Shown here piece after piece: positions 8,383 through 16,179 of a DNA stretch of 33,837 bases (positions are counted from its first letter, which is position 1; each line of letters begins with the position of its first letter). The position numbers were made by a program, and so were the translations under genes. The stretch covers positions 1-33,837 of the forward strand of contig SVGI01000014.1 in assembly GCA_015056385.1 (NCBI GenBank). Reading direction: 5' to 3'. The notes beneath the pieces are model-generated. The model was not told the origin of the DNA. It did not search any database and worked only from the letters and a program-made list of their open reading frames with translations. This DNA is from Clostridiales bacterium. Lineage in GTDB: Bacteria; Bacillota; Clostridia; HGM11327.

Positions 8383-9888
8383 TTAACGTTTATATCGGCT
8401 GTAAGCGGACATTTTTATCTTTTTAGACTTGAATTTACGGTTATCTGAGTATTTCTTTCTGATTTTCCTCCTGTTTCTTACACCTGAGGTAAGTTTGAAC
8501 ATCAGCGCAATTATAAATCCCAGCAATATTAAACACATCGCAGATAAAACAACGACAGCATAATTCAACGTCTGATACCATTTCGGAACCAGTATATCGG
8601 GAACCGCCTCGTATTTGTCTACGGTCTTCCCTGCAATAATCTCCACCTCACCAAGGACCCTGTTTTGAAGCATATAAACAATTTTACCGATACGGGTACC
8701 CTTAAGTATTGGTGCTTCATAGTATTCCTCGTCCTCGCGGACGTTATCAATAGTAGGACGCTTAAATGCAGGATCTATCGCAACGTATGTGGTAATTCGG
8801 GGAATATCGGTAACCTTTATAAAGAAACGCGGAGTGGATACACACATTAACGGCAAATACTCCATAGACGCATCCGATGGGTTTTCTACATGTTTATAAG
8901 CGATAATATCTCCTGCAAAGGAGGGTTTATACAAAACATAGAGCGAATATACGTATTCGGCAACATTCTTTATAGCGTTGTATGATGAATTTTTCTTCGG
9001 GGACTTCAGGGTAACAATAATAACGGAATATCCGTTTCTCGTTACAACGCTGGCAAGACATTCGCCTGCATTCTTTGAATACCCGTACTTAATACCTGCA
9101 AAATCAGCATCGTAATATGAGCTATTTTCAACAACCAGCCCGTTTGTATTCACCCAATCTCTGTACTGTGTTTTACCATTCTTTGATGAGCTCCAATCAG
9201 GATATTCCATTGCGACGATCATAGAAACCTTATTCAAAAAGCTGTAAGCAAAGTACTCGCGGCATATAAGAGCGTAGTCGTAAGCCGTAATATAATGGGT
9301 TTGGGCATAGCCTGAATGAGGGTGAGAAAAATTTGTACCGGTAGTGCCGTATGTTCTTACCTCGTCGTTCATCATTTTAACGAAAAAATCAATAGCTTCT
9401 TTATCATAAGAGTATTTACTGTCTGCAATACCGCCAAGCTCTTTTCTTCCGATATACACAGCAAGCGTCATTGCCGCATCACTTCCGTTGCCTATAAGCA
9501 GCGCATAAAAAAGATCCTTTACAGATATTTCCTCACCTATGTCAAGACCTGCTACATTAAGTCCGGCGGGAACCTGCCTTATTTCTTTTCCGACCTTTAC
9601 AATTTCATTTGAATACGGAACGCCGTTGCTATCTTTATTTAGATTTTTGAAGGCAACAAGTGCAGTAACTATTAACGTTAATTCAGCAGGATATAATTTT
9701 TCGTCTTCATTTTTACCGAAAAGCAGCTGTGAATTATCTAATTTAATTGCGGCAACAGCACCGCAACTTAACCCAGGGACCTTTGGAGCTTCAAAAAGAT
9801 CATCATACGAAGCTGCACCTGCAACAGTAAACGAATTGCAGGTGAACAAAATAATTAAAGCACAAAAAAGAGCCGTAAATTTCTTCAT
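8383..9888 (-). CDS. Membrane-anchored D-alanyl-D-alanine carboxypeptidase homologue (S11), probably inactive
   Basis: This 501-residue protein has the shape of DacF/PBP5 carboxypeptidases, which trim the terminal D-Ala of peptidoglycan stem peptides. It has a signal peptide (about 1-26), an S11 domain (about 36-300), a beta-rich C-terminal region, one membrane helix (about 440-462) and a very basic cytoplasmic tail. The family catalytic motifs are all altered. SxxK (normally AS-L-T-K) reads PAELTL at 67-72, with Glu69 and Leu72 replacing Ser and Lys. SGN reads NGS at 134-136. KTG reads KYG at 267-269. The frame is intact and the fold-defining context is kept, so a binding or scaffold role is more likely than decay; that is inference. 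I chose ATG 9888 because it starts the signal peptide and follows GGAGAAAAG; an upstream ATG at 9927 lies before the predicted transcription start. Confidence 0.85.
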   Translation of the reverse strand: MKKFTALFCALIILFTCNSFTVAGAASYDDLFEAPKVPGLSCGAVAAIKLDNSQLLFGKNEDEKLYPAELTLIVTALVAFKNLNKDSNGVPYSNEIVKVGKEIRQVPAGLNVAGLDIGEEISVKDLFYALLIGNGSDAAMTLAVYIGRKELGGIADSKYSYDKEAIDFFVKMMNDEVRTYGTTGTNFSHPHSGYAQTHYITAYDYALICREYFAYSFLNKVSMIVAMEYPDWSSSKNGKTQYRDWVNTNGLVVENSSYYDADFAGIKYGYSKNAGECLASVVTRNGYSVIIVTLKSPKKNSSYNAIKNVAEYVYSLYVLYKPSFAGDIIAYKHVENPSDASMEYLPLMCVSTPRFFIKVTDIPRITTYVAIDPAFKRPTIDNVREDEEYYEAPILKGTRIGKIVYMLQNRVLGEVEIIAGKTVDKYEAVPDILVPKWYQTLNYAVVVLSAMCLILLGFIIALMFKLTSGVRNRRKIRKKYSDNRKFKSKKIKMSAYSRYKR

Positions 9889-9910
9889 AATGATACTTTT
9901 CTCCGATATG

Positions 9911-9928
9911 AGTGATAAAAACATCACT
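9911..9928 (-). promoter_or_regulatory. Hairpin at the predicted 5-prime end of the carboxypeptidase-homologue mRNA
   Basis: AGTGAT and ATCACT flank a 6-base loop. The promoter at 9931-9959 predicts a start near 9924, within this hairpin, so the transcript could open with this short structure, as the rimP transcript does with its longer one. Confidence 0.45.
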
Positions 9929-9930
9929 AA

Positions 9931-9959
9931 ATTATACCGCTAACCAATGTGAATTTCAA
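9931..9959 (-). promoter_or_regulatory. SigmaA promoter of the S11 carboxypeptidase homologue
   Basis: TTGAAA (9959-9954), a 17-base spacer and TATAAT (9936-9931) on the minus strand form a strong promoter between the pseudouridine synthase and the S11 gene. The S11 gene therefore need not depend on read-through. Confidence 0.8.
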
Positions 9960-9983
9960 TGTAAAGCAGATAAGCCCAAGCGT

Positions 9984-10952
9984 TTATTTGATCTTTGTAA
10001 GAAAGCCGAATTCTTCCACAAAATCAACCTTCTTAACGCAGAAGGATTTACCTCTTAAATATTCCAGATGCTCAGCAGATTCAGAAAAATCAAACTTTAG
10101 TTTATAGGAATACAGCGCCTGATAGCTTCTTCCTGCGTTTTCACCTCTGTCTCGTCTACCATATTTTGAATCACCCACAAGAGGATGTCCTACAAACGCA
10201 AACTGAGCTCTTATCTGATGAGTGCGGCCGGTTATAAGCTTTGCCTCAACAAGGCTGTATCCGTTAAGGGTTTCAAGAAGCCTGTATTCTGTTTTAGCCT
10301 CAAGAGATCCGGGCACTCTGTAATTATATACCTTTACCTTATTGGTATCCTCATCCTTAAGAATATAGTTTTTCAGTATTCCGCTTGTTCTTTCAAGCTC
10401 TCCGCAGCAAATGCAAAGGTAATACTTTGAAAAAGCACGAGATTTTATAAGAGAGTTCACAACCCTTAATGTGGGAGCGTTTTTTGCTACGATAACAATC
10501 CCTCCCGTATTTCTGTCTATTCTGTTACACAAAGCGGGCGAAAATGTATTTTCCTTGGAGGGATCATATTTACCAGTTTGAAACAGGTAGGCCTTAACAT
10601 CATCAATAAGAGTGTTTGTTTTTGCTCCTTCCGATTCATGCACTACAATACCCGGGCGTTTATCACACAGGAGTATATTTTCATCCTCATATACCACGGT
10701 GATATTTACCTTCCGGGTCAAATCCGTATCGTCGCTTTTTCTGGCAGAAAGATCCTCTTCCCTGATATAAAGCTGAACAATATCCCCTTCAACAAGCCTT
10801 GTATCGTTTTTGGGCCGTTTCCTGTTAATCTTAACGTGGTTTGTCCTGATATATTTATAAATTTGCGACAACGAAAGCTCGGGCATCGCCTTACGTATAA
10901 ATCTGTCTATTCTTTGCCCTGCATCGTTGGAATTAATTCTAAACTCTCTCAT
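9984..10952 (-). CDS. RluA-family 23S rRNA/tRNA pseudouridine synthase
   Basis: Enzymes of this family isomerise uridine to pseudouridine in structured RNA. The 322-residue protein has an N-terminal S4 RNA-binding domain (about 1-65) and a catalytic domain carrying NRIDRNTGGIVIVAKN, where the Asp of RIDRNTGG matches the catalytic Asp of the usual RLDxxTSG motif. GRTHQIRAQFAFVGHPLVGDSKYG near residues 240-265 is the second signature. It lies alone between the S11 gene and the divergent 7TM-HD gene, with its own promoter at 10985-11013. It is distinct from the RluD-like paralogue at 27491. The target site cannot be deduced from sequence. Confidence 0.92.
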   Translation of the reverse strand: MREFRINSNDAGQRIDRFIRKAMPELSLSQIYKYIRTNHVKINRKRPKNDTRLVEGDIVQLYIREEDLSARKSDDTDLTRKVNITVVYEDENILLCDKRPGIVVHESEGAKTNTLIDDVKAYLFQTGKYDPSKENTFSPALCNRIDRNTGGIVIVAKNAPTLRVVNSLIKSRAFSKYYLCICCGELERTSGILKNYILKDEDTNKVKVYNYRVPGSLEAKTEYRLLETLNGYSLVEAKLITGRTHQIRAQFAFVGHPLVGDSKYGRRDRGENAGRSYQALYSYKLKFDFSESAEHLEYLRGKSFCVKKVDFVEEFGFLTKIK

Positions 10953-10984
10953 AGTTGTACCTGAGTATTATTTTCATAAATTAT

Positions 10985-11013
10985 ATAATAACACGAAACC
11001 TAAAAAAACGCAA
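10985..11013 (-). promoter_or_regulatory. SigmaA promoter of the RluA-family gene
   Basis: TTGCGT (11013-11008), 17 bases and TATTAT (10990-10985) on the minus strand. The predicted start is near 10978, about 26 bases before the ATG at 10952. Confidence 0.6.
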
Positions 11014-11059
11014 TTCAGAGTTTTGTGAAAATAATATAGTAATTAATTATAAAATATAG

Positions 11060-11065
11060 TATAAT
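11060..11065 (+). promoter_or_regulatory. Probable -10 element for the 7TM-HD/ybeY/era/recO operon
   Basis: A perfect TATAAT lies about 60 bases before the probable start of the 7TM-HD gene. The position 17 bases upstream holds only TAGTAA, a poor -35. It is the best plus-strand candidate in this divergent intergenic region. Confidence 0.45.
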
Positions 11066-11127
11066 ATAGGGAAATGTAGCTTGTTTTGAAAGGAGAGGGC
11101 GTTTTATTTTCGTCCGTTACTTTGGAA

Positions 11128-13371
11128 ATGAAGAAAAATAAAAAAGAAAAAATAACTGTAAAAAAAAGCTCCTCTGAATTCTATAATATTCTTATTCACG
11201 GAATAATCACGGTAATACTTTGTGCGGTTTTAGTGTGTGGTGCATTTGTCGCCCTTCCCACAAAGCAGTACACTATTTCGGTAGGCGATATTTCATCTGA
11301 AACAATCAAGGCAACTCACGATATAAGCATTGAGGATGTTGCTGCAACGTTAAAAGCGAAGCAGGATGCAAGGGATAAGGTCCCCTTCGTTTACTCCCTC
11401 GACGAGTCAATAGCAACAAACGTTGTTGCGGAGCTTAATACAATGCTTTCCGGGATTGATAGCATCCGCAGTGCTGCCAAAAGCCACTTTAATGAATGGG
11501 TTGCAGAAAGAAAGCTTGAAGACCCGGATAACGCTCTAATCTATGATATGTACACCATTTCCGATAAAATAGGTGATCCGATCGTATTTAATAATTATTT
11601 TTGGGACACCGTCCTTTCCGGTGTAAACAACCGTTTTTCACAGGCAGAGGCTAAGGACCTTATAGTTGTATCCAGCATCTACATTGAAGAGCTTCGAAGC
11701 GGCTTAACACGCATTGTAACAGATACAATGTCCCAAAGCATAACCCAGGAGGATCTCTACCCTACAAAAGAGAGTGTTACCCAAAAAATAAACAAGCTTG
11801 TTTTACCATCCGACCTTAAAATTATAGCAATCGATACGTGTAATGATATTATTACATACAACATAATATTCGATGCCGAGGCAACCGAAGCAAATAAGCT
11901 TGTGGCAGAAAACGCCGTTGAACCCGTTATGATTACGTATAAAAAGGGGCAGAACATCTGCGAGGAGGGTCAGCCTGTTACCCAAATGCAATACGATATA
12001 ATTAAGGACCTTGGCCTTTTGAAAGAAACAGGTATAAACTTCTCATATTATCTTGGTATTTCCCTTATGGTCGTTTCGATCTGCGTGGTGCATTTTATTG
12101 CTCTCACCTTTTTCAATGCCAAGGCAATTTCTAGCATAAAGAATCAGATTCTTGTTGCTCTTATTGTTCTTATATCGTCAATGGCATACGTTCTTACACT
12201 GAAGCTGAGTATGTATTTCATAACCTCCTTCCTGTGCGCAATGCTTATATCATTGACCGTTGATAACAGAACAGCATTTACCGCATCGATGACTGTATCT
12301 GCTATTACAGGTATATATGCTGACTGTAATTTCTCCGTATTTATTGCATCTCTTTTAGGTACCGTAATATGTATTACCTGTCTTAAGAGAACAACACAGC
12401 GCAGAGTAGTTATTGTTTCCGGCCTGGCTGGAGGCCTGGGAACCACGGTAATGCTTATGGTTTTACAGTATTATCAAACTGCAGCAATTTCACAGTGGCA
12501 TCTTATACTTCTTTACGTTCTTCTTGGTGCGTTCTCATCATGTATGCTTTCAATCGGACTACTTCCTATTCTTGAAAACGCCTTCAGAATAATTACACCT
12601 ATAAGAATGCTTGAGCTTTCCAACCCTAATCAGGCAGTGCTTAAGCGAATGCTGCTTGAGGCGCCCGGAACGTATTATCACAGTATGGTAGTAGGCAACA
12701 TGGCAGAAATAGCCGCTAATGCCGTTGGTGCAAACGGCCTTCTTGCAAGAATAGGCGCACTGTACCACGACGTAGGAAAACTTATGCGTCCGTATATGTT
12801 TAAGGAAAACCAAAATGACGATGTAAATCCTCATGATGATATTCCTCCTGAAACAAGTGCAAAAATAATCACCTCTCACGTAAAGGACGGCCTTCATATC
12901 GCAAAAAAATACAAGGTATCCGAGCTTGCTTACGATTTTATTTTAGAGCATCACGGCACAACAACGGCCTCGTTTTTCTATCATAAGGCTGTTGAAAGCT
13001 ACGGCTTTGAAAATGTAAACATAGAAGATTACAAGTATTCCGGACGTATACCTTCATCCCCTGAAAGCGCTATTGTAATGATGGCAGACACCTGTGAGGC
13101 CGCTGTACGCGCGCAGAAAAAGGCCGACCCAAATGCAATACGTGAGCTTATAAATAAACTTATTGATGCAAAAATAAACGATAGGCAGCTTGATGACTGC
13201 AAGCTTACCCTTTCTCAAATCAAGGTGATAAAGGAAACATTCTTTACGGTTCTTTCCGGTTCACTTCATCAGCGTATCGAATACCCCGATATGAAGAAGA
13301 TAGACTCTGAATTCGGAAACAAGGCAGTAGAGGCAGTTACAGCAACAAAGGAAGCTCAAACAAACATGTAA
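11128..13371 (+). CDS. pgpH: 7TM-HD family cyclic-dinucleotide phosphodiesterase, PgpH-type
   Basis: PgpH-type proteins hydrolyse c-di-AMP, a second messenger of osmotic and cell-wall balance, to pApA at the cytoplasmic face of the membrane. The protein has one N-terminal membrane helix (about 25-45), an extracellular 7TMR-HDED domain of about 250 residues, a cluster of about seven membrane helices, and a C-terminal HD domain with HSMVVGNMAE, GALYHDVGK and EHHGTT metal-binding motifs. The start is uncertain. An AAAGGAGAGG element at 11089-11098 has no standard start at normal distance; TTG 11086 precedes it, and ATG 11128, chosen here, gives a typical MKKNKK opening. ybeY follows after 12 bp, as in B. 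subtilis yqfF-yqfG. Nucleotide specificity is inferred from family and context. Confidence 0.9.
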   Translation: MKKNKKEKITVKKSSSEFYNILIHGIITVILCAVLVCGAFVALPTKQYTISVGDISSETIKATHDISIEDVAATLKAKQDARDKVPFVYSLDESIATNVVAELNTMLSGIDSIRSAAKSHFNEWVAERKLEDPDNALIYDMYTISDKIGDPIVFNNYFWDTVLSGVNNRFSQAEAKDLIVVSSIYIEELRSGLTRIVTDTMSQSITQEDLYPTKESVTQKINKLVLPSDLKIIAIDTCNDIITYNIIFDAEATEANKLVAENAVEPVMITYKKGQNICEEGQPVTQMQYDIIKDLGLLKETGINFSYYLGISLMVVSICVVHFIALTFFNAKAISSIKNQILVALIVLISSMAYVLTLKLSMYFITSFLCAMLISLTVDNRTAFTASMTVSAITGIYADCNFSVFIASLLGTVICITCLKRTTQRRVVIVSGLAGGLGTTVMLMVLQYYQTAAISQWHLILLYVLLGAFSSCMLSIGLLPILENAFRIITPIRMLELSNPNQAVLKRMLLEAPGTYYHSMVVGNMAEIAANAVGANGLLARIGALYHDVGKLMRPYMFKENQNDDVNPHDDIPPETSAKIITSHVKDGLHIAKKYKVSELAYDFILEHHGTTTASFFYHKAVESYGFENVNIEDYKYSGRIPSSPESAIVMMADTCEAAVRAQKKADPNAIRELINKLIDAKINDRQLDDCKLTLSQIKVIKETFFTVLSGSLHQRIEYPDMKKIDSEFGNKAVEAVTATKEAQTNM

Positions 13372-13383
13372 AGGAGCGATAAA

Positions 13384-13902
13384 ATGAAAAAAAGCATTAT
13401 AACGTTTGAAAACAACCAGTCTGATATTAAGATAAAGAAATTTCAAATCAGAAAGGCTCTAAAAAACGCGCTTAAGGCTGTTGTAGAGACCGAGGGCGTG
13501 CCCTTCCCTGTTTTAGTTGAAACTGTTTGGGTATCCAAGGATGAAATTGCTCAAACTAACAATTCCTTCAGGCAGATAGACAGACCCACAGACGTGCTTT
13601 CATTCCCCTTACAAAGCTTTAACCCGTCGGATGCCGAAAGATTTTCAAGCGTTCCCGACTGGGAATTTGAAGCATCAGACAAATTAACGCTTGGCAGTAT
13701 AATCCTTTGCCCTGAAATTGCCATAGAACAGGCGGCGCAGTACGGCCATCCCTTTGAGCGCGAATACATTTATCTGACAGTACACGGTCTTCTCCATTTA
13801 TTGGGTTACGACCATGAGGTTGAGTGCGACAAGGTTATTATGCGAAAAAAAGAAGAAATTATAATGGATAAGCTTGGTCTGTCAGAGAAGCTTTATAAAT
13901 AA
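13384..13902 (+). CDS. ybeY: Endoribonuclease YbeY (rRNA maturation factor)
   Basis: YbeY is a zinc-dependent RNase involved in 16S rRNA 3-prime end maturation and ribosome quality control. The 172-residue protein has the defining motif HGLLHLLGYDH at residues 134-144, whose three histidines bind zinc, preceded by the conserved RPTDVLSFPL block near residues 65-74. An AAAGGAG site lies just before the ATG and 12 bp separate it from the 7TM-HD gene. The era ATG begins 13 bp after its stop. dgkA and cdd, which lie between ybeY and era in Bacillus, are absent here. Confidence 0.95.
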   Translation: MKKSIITFENNQSDIKIKKFQIRKALKNALKAVVETEGVPFPVLVETVWVSKDEIAQTNNSFRQIDRPTDVLSFPLQSFNPSDAERFSSVPDWEFEASDKLTLGSIILCPEIAIEQAAQYGHPFEREYIYLTVHGLLHLLGYDHEVECDKVIMRKKEEIIMDKLGLSEKLYK

Positions 13903-13915
13903 TTGGCGAAATTAT

Positions 13916-14836
13916 ATGACTAACAATGTAAATGAATTCAAATCAGGCTTTGTTTCTGTCGTGGGCAGACCCAATGCAGGTAAATCAACCCTTATCAATA
14001 AGCTTATGGGTGAAAAAATAAGTATAGTATCCCCCAAGCCGCAAACCACACGAAACAGTATTAACTGTATTCTTACGGGAGATAATTATCAGGTTGTACT
14101 TGTGGATACCCCCGGTATTCACGCTCCTAAAAACAAGCTTGGGGAGTTTATGGTAAAATCCAGCGTAGACACTATGTCTGCGGTTGACGCAATACTCTAT
14201 CTTATTGATATTAACGCAGGCTTTACCAAAGAGGATGAAATGATTCTTGAAAACCTCAAGAAAATTAAACGCATCCCGATTTTGCTTCTGCTCAACAAAT
14301 GTGATAAGGCTAAAAATTTAGGCGGTTACGAGGAAAAGCTTCAGCTTATTAAAAGCAGCGTCAGGAAATACATTAATCCTAAGGGTACAATAACAATTTC
14401 TGCAGCAAGCGGTGAAAATTTATCAAAGCTGATGCGCACCATAACATCGCTTATGCCCTGCGGTGAGCCGTATTACTCTGACGAATATCTTACAGACAAG
14501 CCGGAAAGATTTGTAATATCCGAAATGATACGTGAAAAGGCTATGCTTGCTCTTTCAGATGAAATCCCTTACGGAATAGGTGTTCAGATAGTTACTATGT
14601 CTGAAAGAAGCGATAAGCCTCTTATAGATATCGAGGCAAACATTTATTGTGAAAGAAGCTCGCACAAGGGTATTGTTATAGGCAAAAACGGTATGATGCT
14701 CAAAAAAATCGGCACAAATGCACGGGCCGAAATCGAGGCTCTTTTAGGAATAAACGTAAATCTCAAATTGTGGGTTAAGGTAAAGAACGATTGGCGTGAT
14801 GACAGCAACGCTATGAAAAACTTAGGGTATAAATAA
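13916..14836 (+). CDS. era: GTPase Era
   Basis: Era is an essential GTPase that binds the 3-prime end of 16S rRNA during 30S assembly and couples ribosome maturation to growth. From ATG 13916 the protein is 306 residues. The G domain shows GRPNAGKST at 17-25, the PQTTRN switch, DTPGIHAPKNKLGEFM, NKCD and SAASGEN. The C-terminal KH domain shows HKGIVIGKNGMMLKKIGTNAR. The frame extends upstream to a TTG at 13874 inside ybeY, but that extension is not conserved and ATG 13916 falls just after the ybeY stop, so I prefer it. The recO ATG follows the stop immediately. Confidence 0.96.
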   Translation: MTNNVNEFKSGFVSVVGRPNAGKSTLINKLMGEKISIVSPKPQTTRNSINCILTGDNYQVVLVDTPGIHAPKNKLGEFMVKSSVDTMSAVDAILYLIDINAGFTKEDEMILENLKKIKRIPILLLLNKCDKAKNLGGYEEKLQLIKSSVRKYINPKGTITISAASGENLSKLMRTITSLMPCGEPYYSDEYLTDKPERFVISEMIREKAMLALSDEIPYGIGVQIVTMSERSDKPLIDIEANIYCERSSHKGIVIGKNGMMLKKIGTNARAEIEALLGINVNLKLWVKVKNDWRDDSNAMKNLGYK

Positions 14837-15469
14837 ATGTATTCGGATAAAGAAAGCATACAGGCTTTGATTTTACGTTCTGTACAAAGCGGTGAAATAA
14901 GTAAAAAAATTAAAGTAATTTCACCCTCTGTTGGCATTGTGCGTATTTACGTGCCGGGCGCTTCAAAGCTTAACAGCTCTATGCTTTCCCTTACCATCCC
15001 CTTAACAATAGCTGATATGGATGTAAAGCAAACGTCATCCGGCTATATTCTTACAGGTGGAGAACAAAAAATATCATTTTCAAGTATAAACAGCTCCTAT
15101 GAGGTTTTACTTATAACCACGCATCTTATTCGTTTTACGGAAAAGCTTGAAAACATATTTGAGGACTGGCGCGGCATATATTCACAATTATATATTACGC
15201 TTTATTATCTCAATGAGGCGGCAAGCTCTGGCGATATTGCCGCTGCAAAAAAATATATAGTTATACACTATCTTAATATGCTCTTGCTTTTCAATTCCGG
15301 TTTAAGGCGTACAAAGTATGATAAGCTTACTCAATGGCTTAATGATTATCAGGAGCTTGACGTTAAATCAAGAATTGAACTTGATATCCCAAATGAATTG
15401 GTTAACACCCTCCAGGGGTATATTTTTAATGAGTTTTGCGTTCTTTTTAATATAAAAATCGTTTTTTAA
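14837..15469 (+). CDS. recO: DNA repair protein RecO (divergent, short)
   Basis: RecO helps load RecA at gaps through RecF/RecR and anneals single strands. The assignment rests on an N-terminal OB-fold pattern (ALILRSVQSGEISKKIKVISPSVG, then PGASKLNSS) followed by a helical domain, and on position directly after era, a common RecO location. The 210-residue protein is shorter than the usual 240-250, and the Cys-rich zinc site present in many RecO proteins is missing; the only clear cysteine is near the C-terminus. The ATG abuts the era TAA, so translation is probably coupled. It is the last gene before a strong terminator at 15492-15533. Homology is likely but more diverged than its neighbours. 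Confidence 0.75.
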   Translation: MYSDKESIQALILRSVQSGEISKKIKVISPSVGIVRIYVPGASKLNSSMLSLTIPLTIADMDVKQTSSGYILTGGEQKISFSSINSSYEVLLITTHLIRFTEKLENIFEDWRGIYSQLYITLYYLNEAASSGDIAAAKKYIVIHYLNMLLLFNSGLRRTKYDKLTQWLNDYQELDVKSRIELDIPNELVNTLQGYIFNEFCVLFNIKIVF

Positions 15470-15491
15470 TACGTGAATCCAGTATAAAAAT

Positions 15492-15533
15492 AAAAAGGAT
15501 TATCCGCCGACAAGGACAGGATAATCCTTTTTT
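15492..15533. terminator. Bidirectional intrinsic terminator between recO and the DUF3592-like gene
   Basis: A 9-bp GGATTATCC/GGATAATCC stem (15497-15505, 15519-15527) is flanked by five A on the left and six T on the right, giving a U-tract on both strands. It serves the two converging transcription units. Confidence 0.88.
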
Positions 15534-15544
15534 GCAATTATATT

Positions 15545-16075
15545 TTATGAAATTTTAAGCTTATATGATAAAATCTGTACACCGACAATTGCAAGACTTA
15601 TAACACACATCCATACGCCTAACGACGGGCGTTCATCATTAAGATCGGTAACGCAGTTTATCATGCTTAATTTTTCGTAATACCTTACCTGTACGGACTG
15701 CCCTTCCTCGGGAATAACAACGTTTTCCTTATCCTTTACCTTAAAGGTTACCGTGTAGTTACCTGTTTTTTCGCCATCACGTGTAGTAAAGGTGTATACA
15801 ACGGCGAAACGCTCTTTTTTTTCGTTACGCATTTCTACTTGCTTTACCTGTGAAACTGTACCTGTAACATTTACACCGATGTGGGGCAACAGAGCATTCA
15901 TCAAACCAATAGCAAAAATCAAAGCGGCAAAGGCTATCATAAAAATACCCTTGAAATTAAAGAATTTAACCTGCTTTTCTTCCCTTGATTTTTTTATTTC
16001 CTCATCATATTGCTTTTGAGCCTCTTCAAGCTCGTTCAATATCATCTGTTTTTTCTTTTGTGCGTTATCAGACAT
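15545..16075 (-). CDS. DUF3592-like two-helix membrane protein
   Basis: I do not recognise a defined function. The 176-residue protein opens with a charged, probably coiled helix (1-35), has a membrane segment at about 46-68, an extracytoplasmic beta-rich stretch of about 75 residues (GTVSQVKQVEMRNEK, YTVTFKVKDK, GQSVQVRYYEKL) and a second membrane segment at about 150-170. This plan, with a V/YTF-x-G core between two helices and a G-x-x-VxVxYdp-like end, resembles DUF3592 proteins. It has its own promoter with a consensus -35 and stands alone, convergent with recO and downstream of the symporter terminator. Ribosome binding site AGAGGATAG precedes the ATG. Confidence 0.7.
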   Translation of the reverse strand: MSDNAQKKKQMILNELEEAQKQYDEEIKKSREEKQVKFFNFKGIFMIAFAALIFAIGLMNALLPHIGVNVTGTVSQVKQVEMRNEKKERFAVVYTFTTRDGEKTGNYTVTFKVKDKENVVIPEEGQSVQVRYYEKLSMINCVTDLNDERPSLGVWMCVISLAIVGVQILSYKLKIS

Positions 16076-16106
16076 TATTTCTATCCTCTTTATTTCCTTT
16101 TATGAT

Positions 16107-16136
16107 ACAATACCACATCCGTATCTGTTATGTCAA
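16107..16136 (-). promoter_or_regulatory. SigmaA promoter of the DUF3592-like gene
   Basis: TTGACA (16136-16131), an 18-base spacer and TATTGT (16112-16107) on the minus strand, with TGG immediately before the -10 giving an extended -10. The leader is about 25 bases. Confidence 0.72.
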
Positions 16137-16138
16137 TA

Positions 16139-16167
16139 TAAAAAAGGCTACCTGTAAAGGTAGCCTT
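16139..16167 (-). terminator. Intrinsic terminator of the symporter gene
   Basis: AAGGCTACC and GGTAGCCTT (16167-16159, 16152-16144 on the minus strand) form a 9-bp stem with a 6-base loop, followed by a run of T. It starts 12 bp past the symporter stop codon. Confidence 0.88.
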
Positions 16168-16179
16168 CATAAGTAATCC

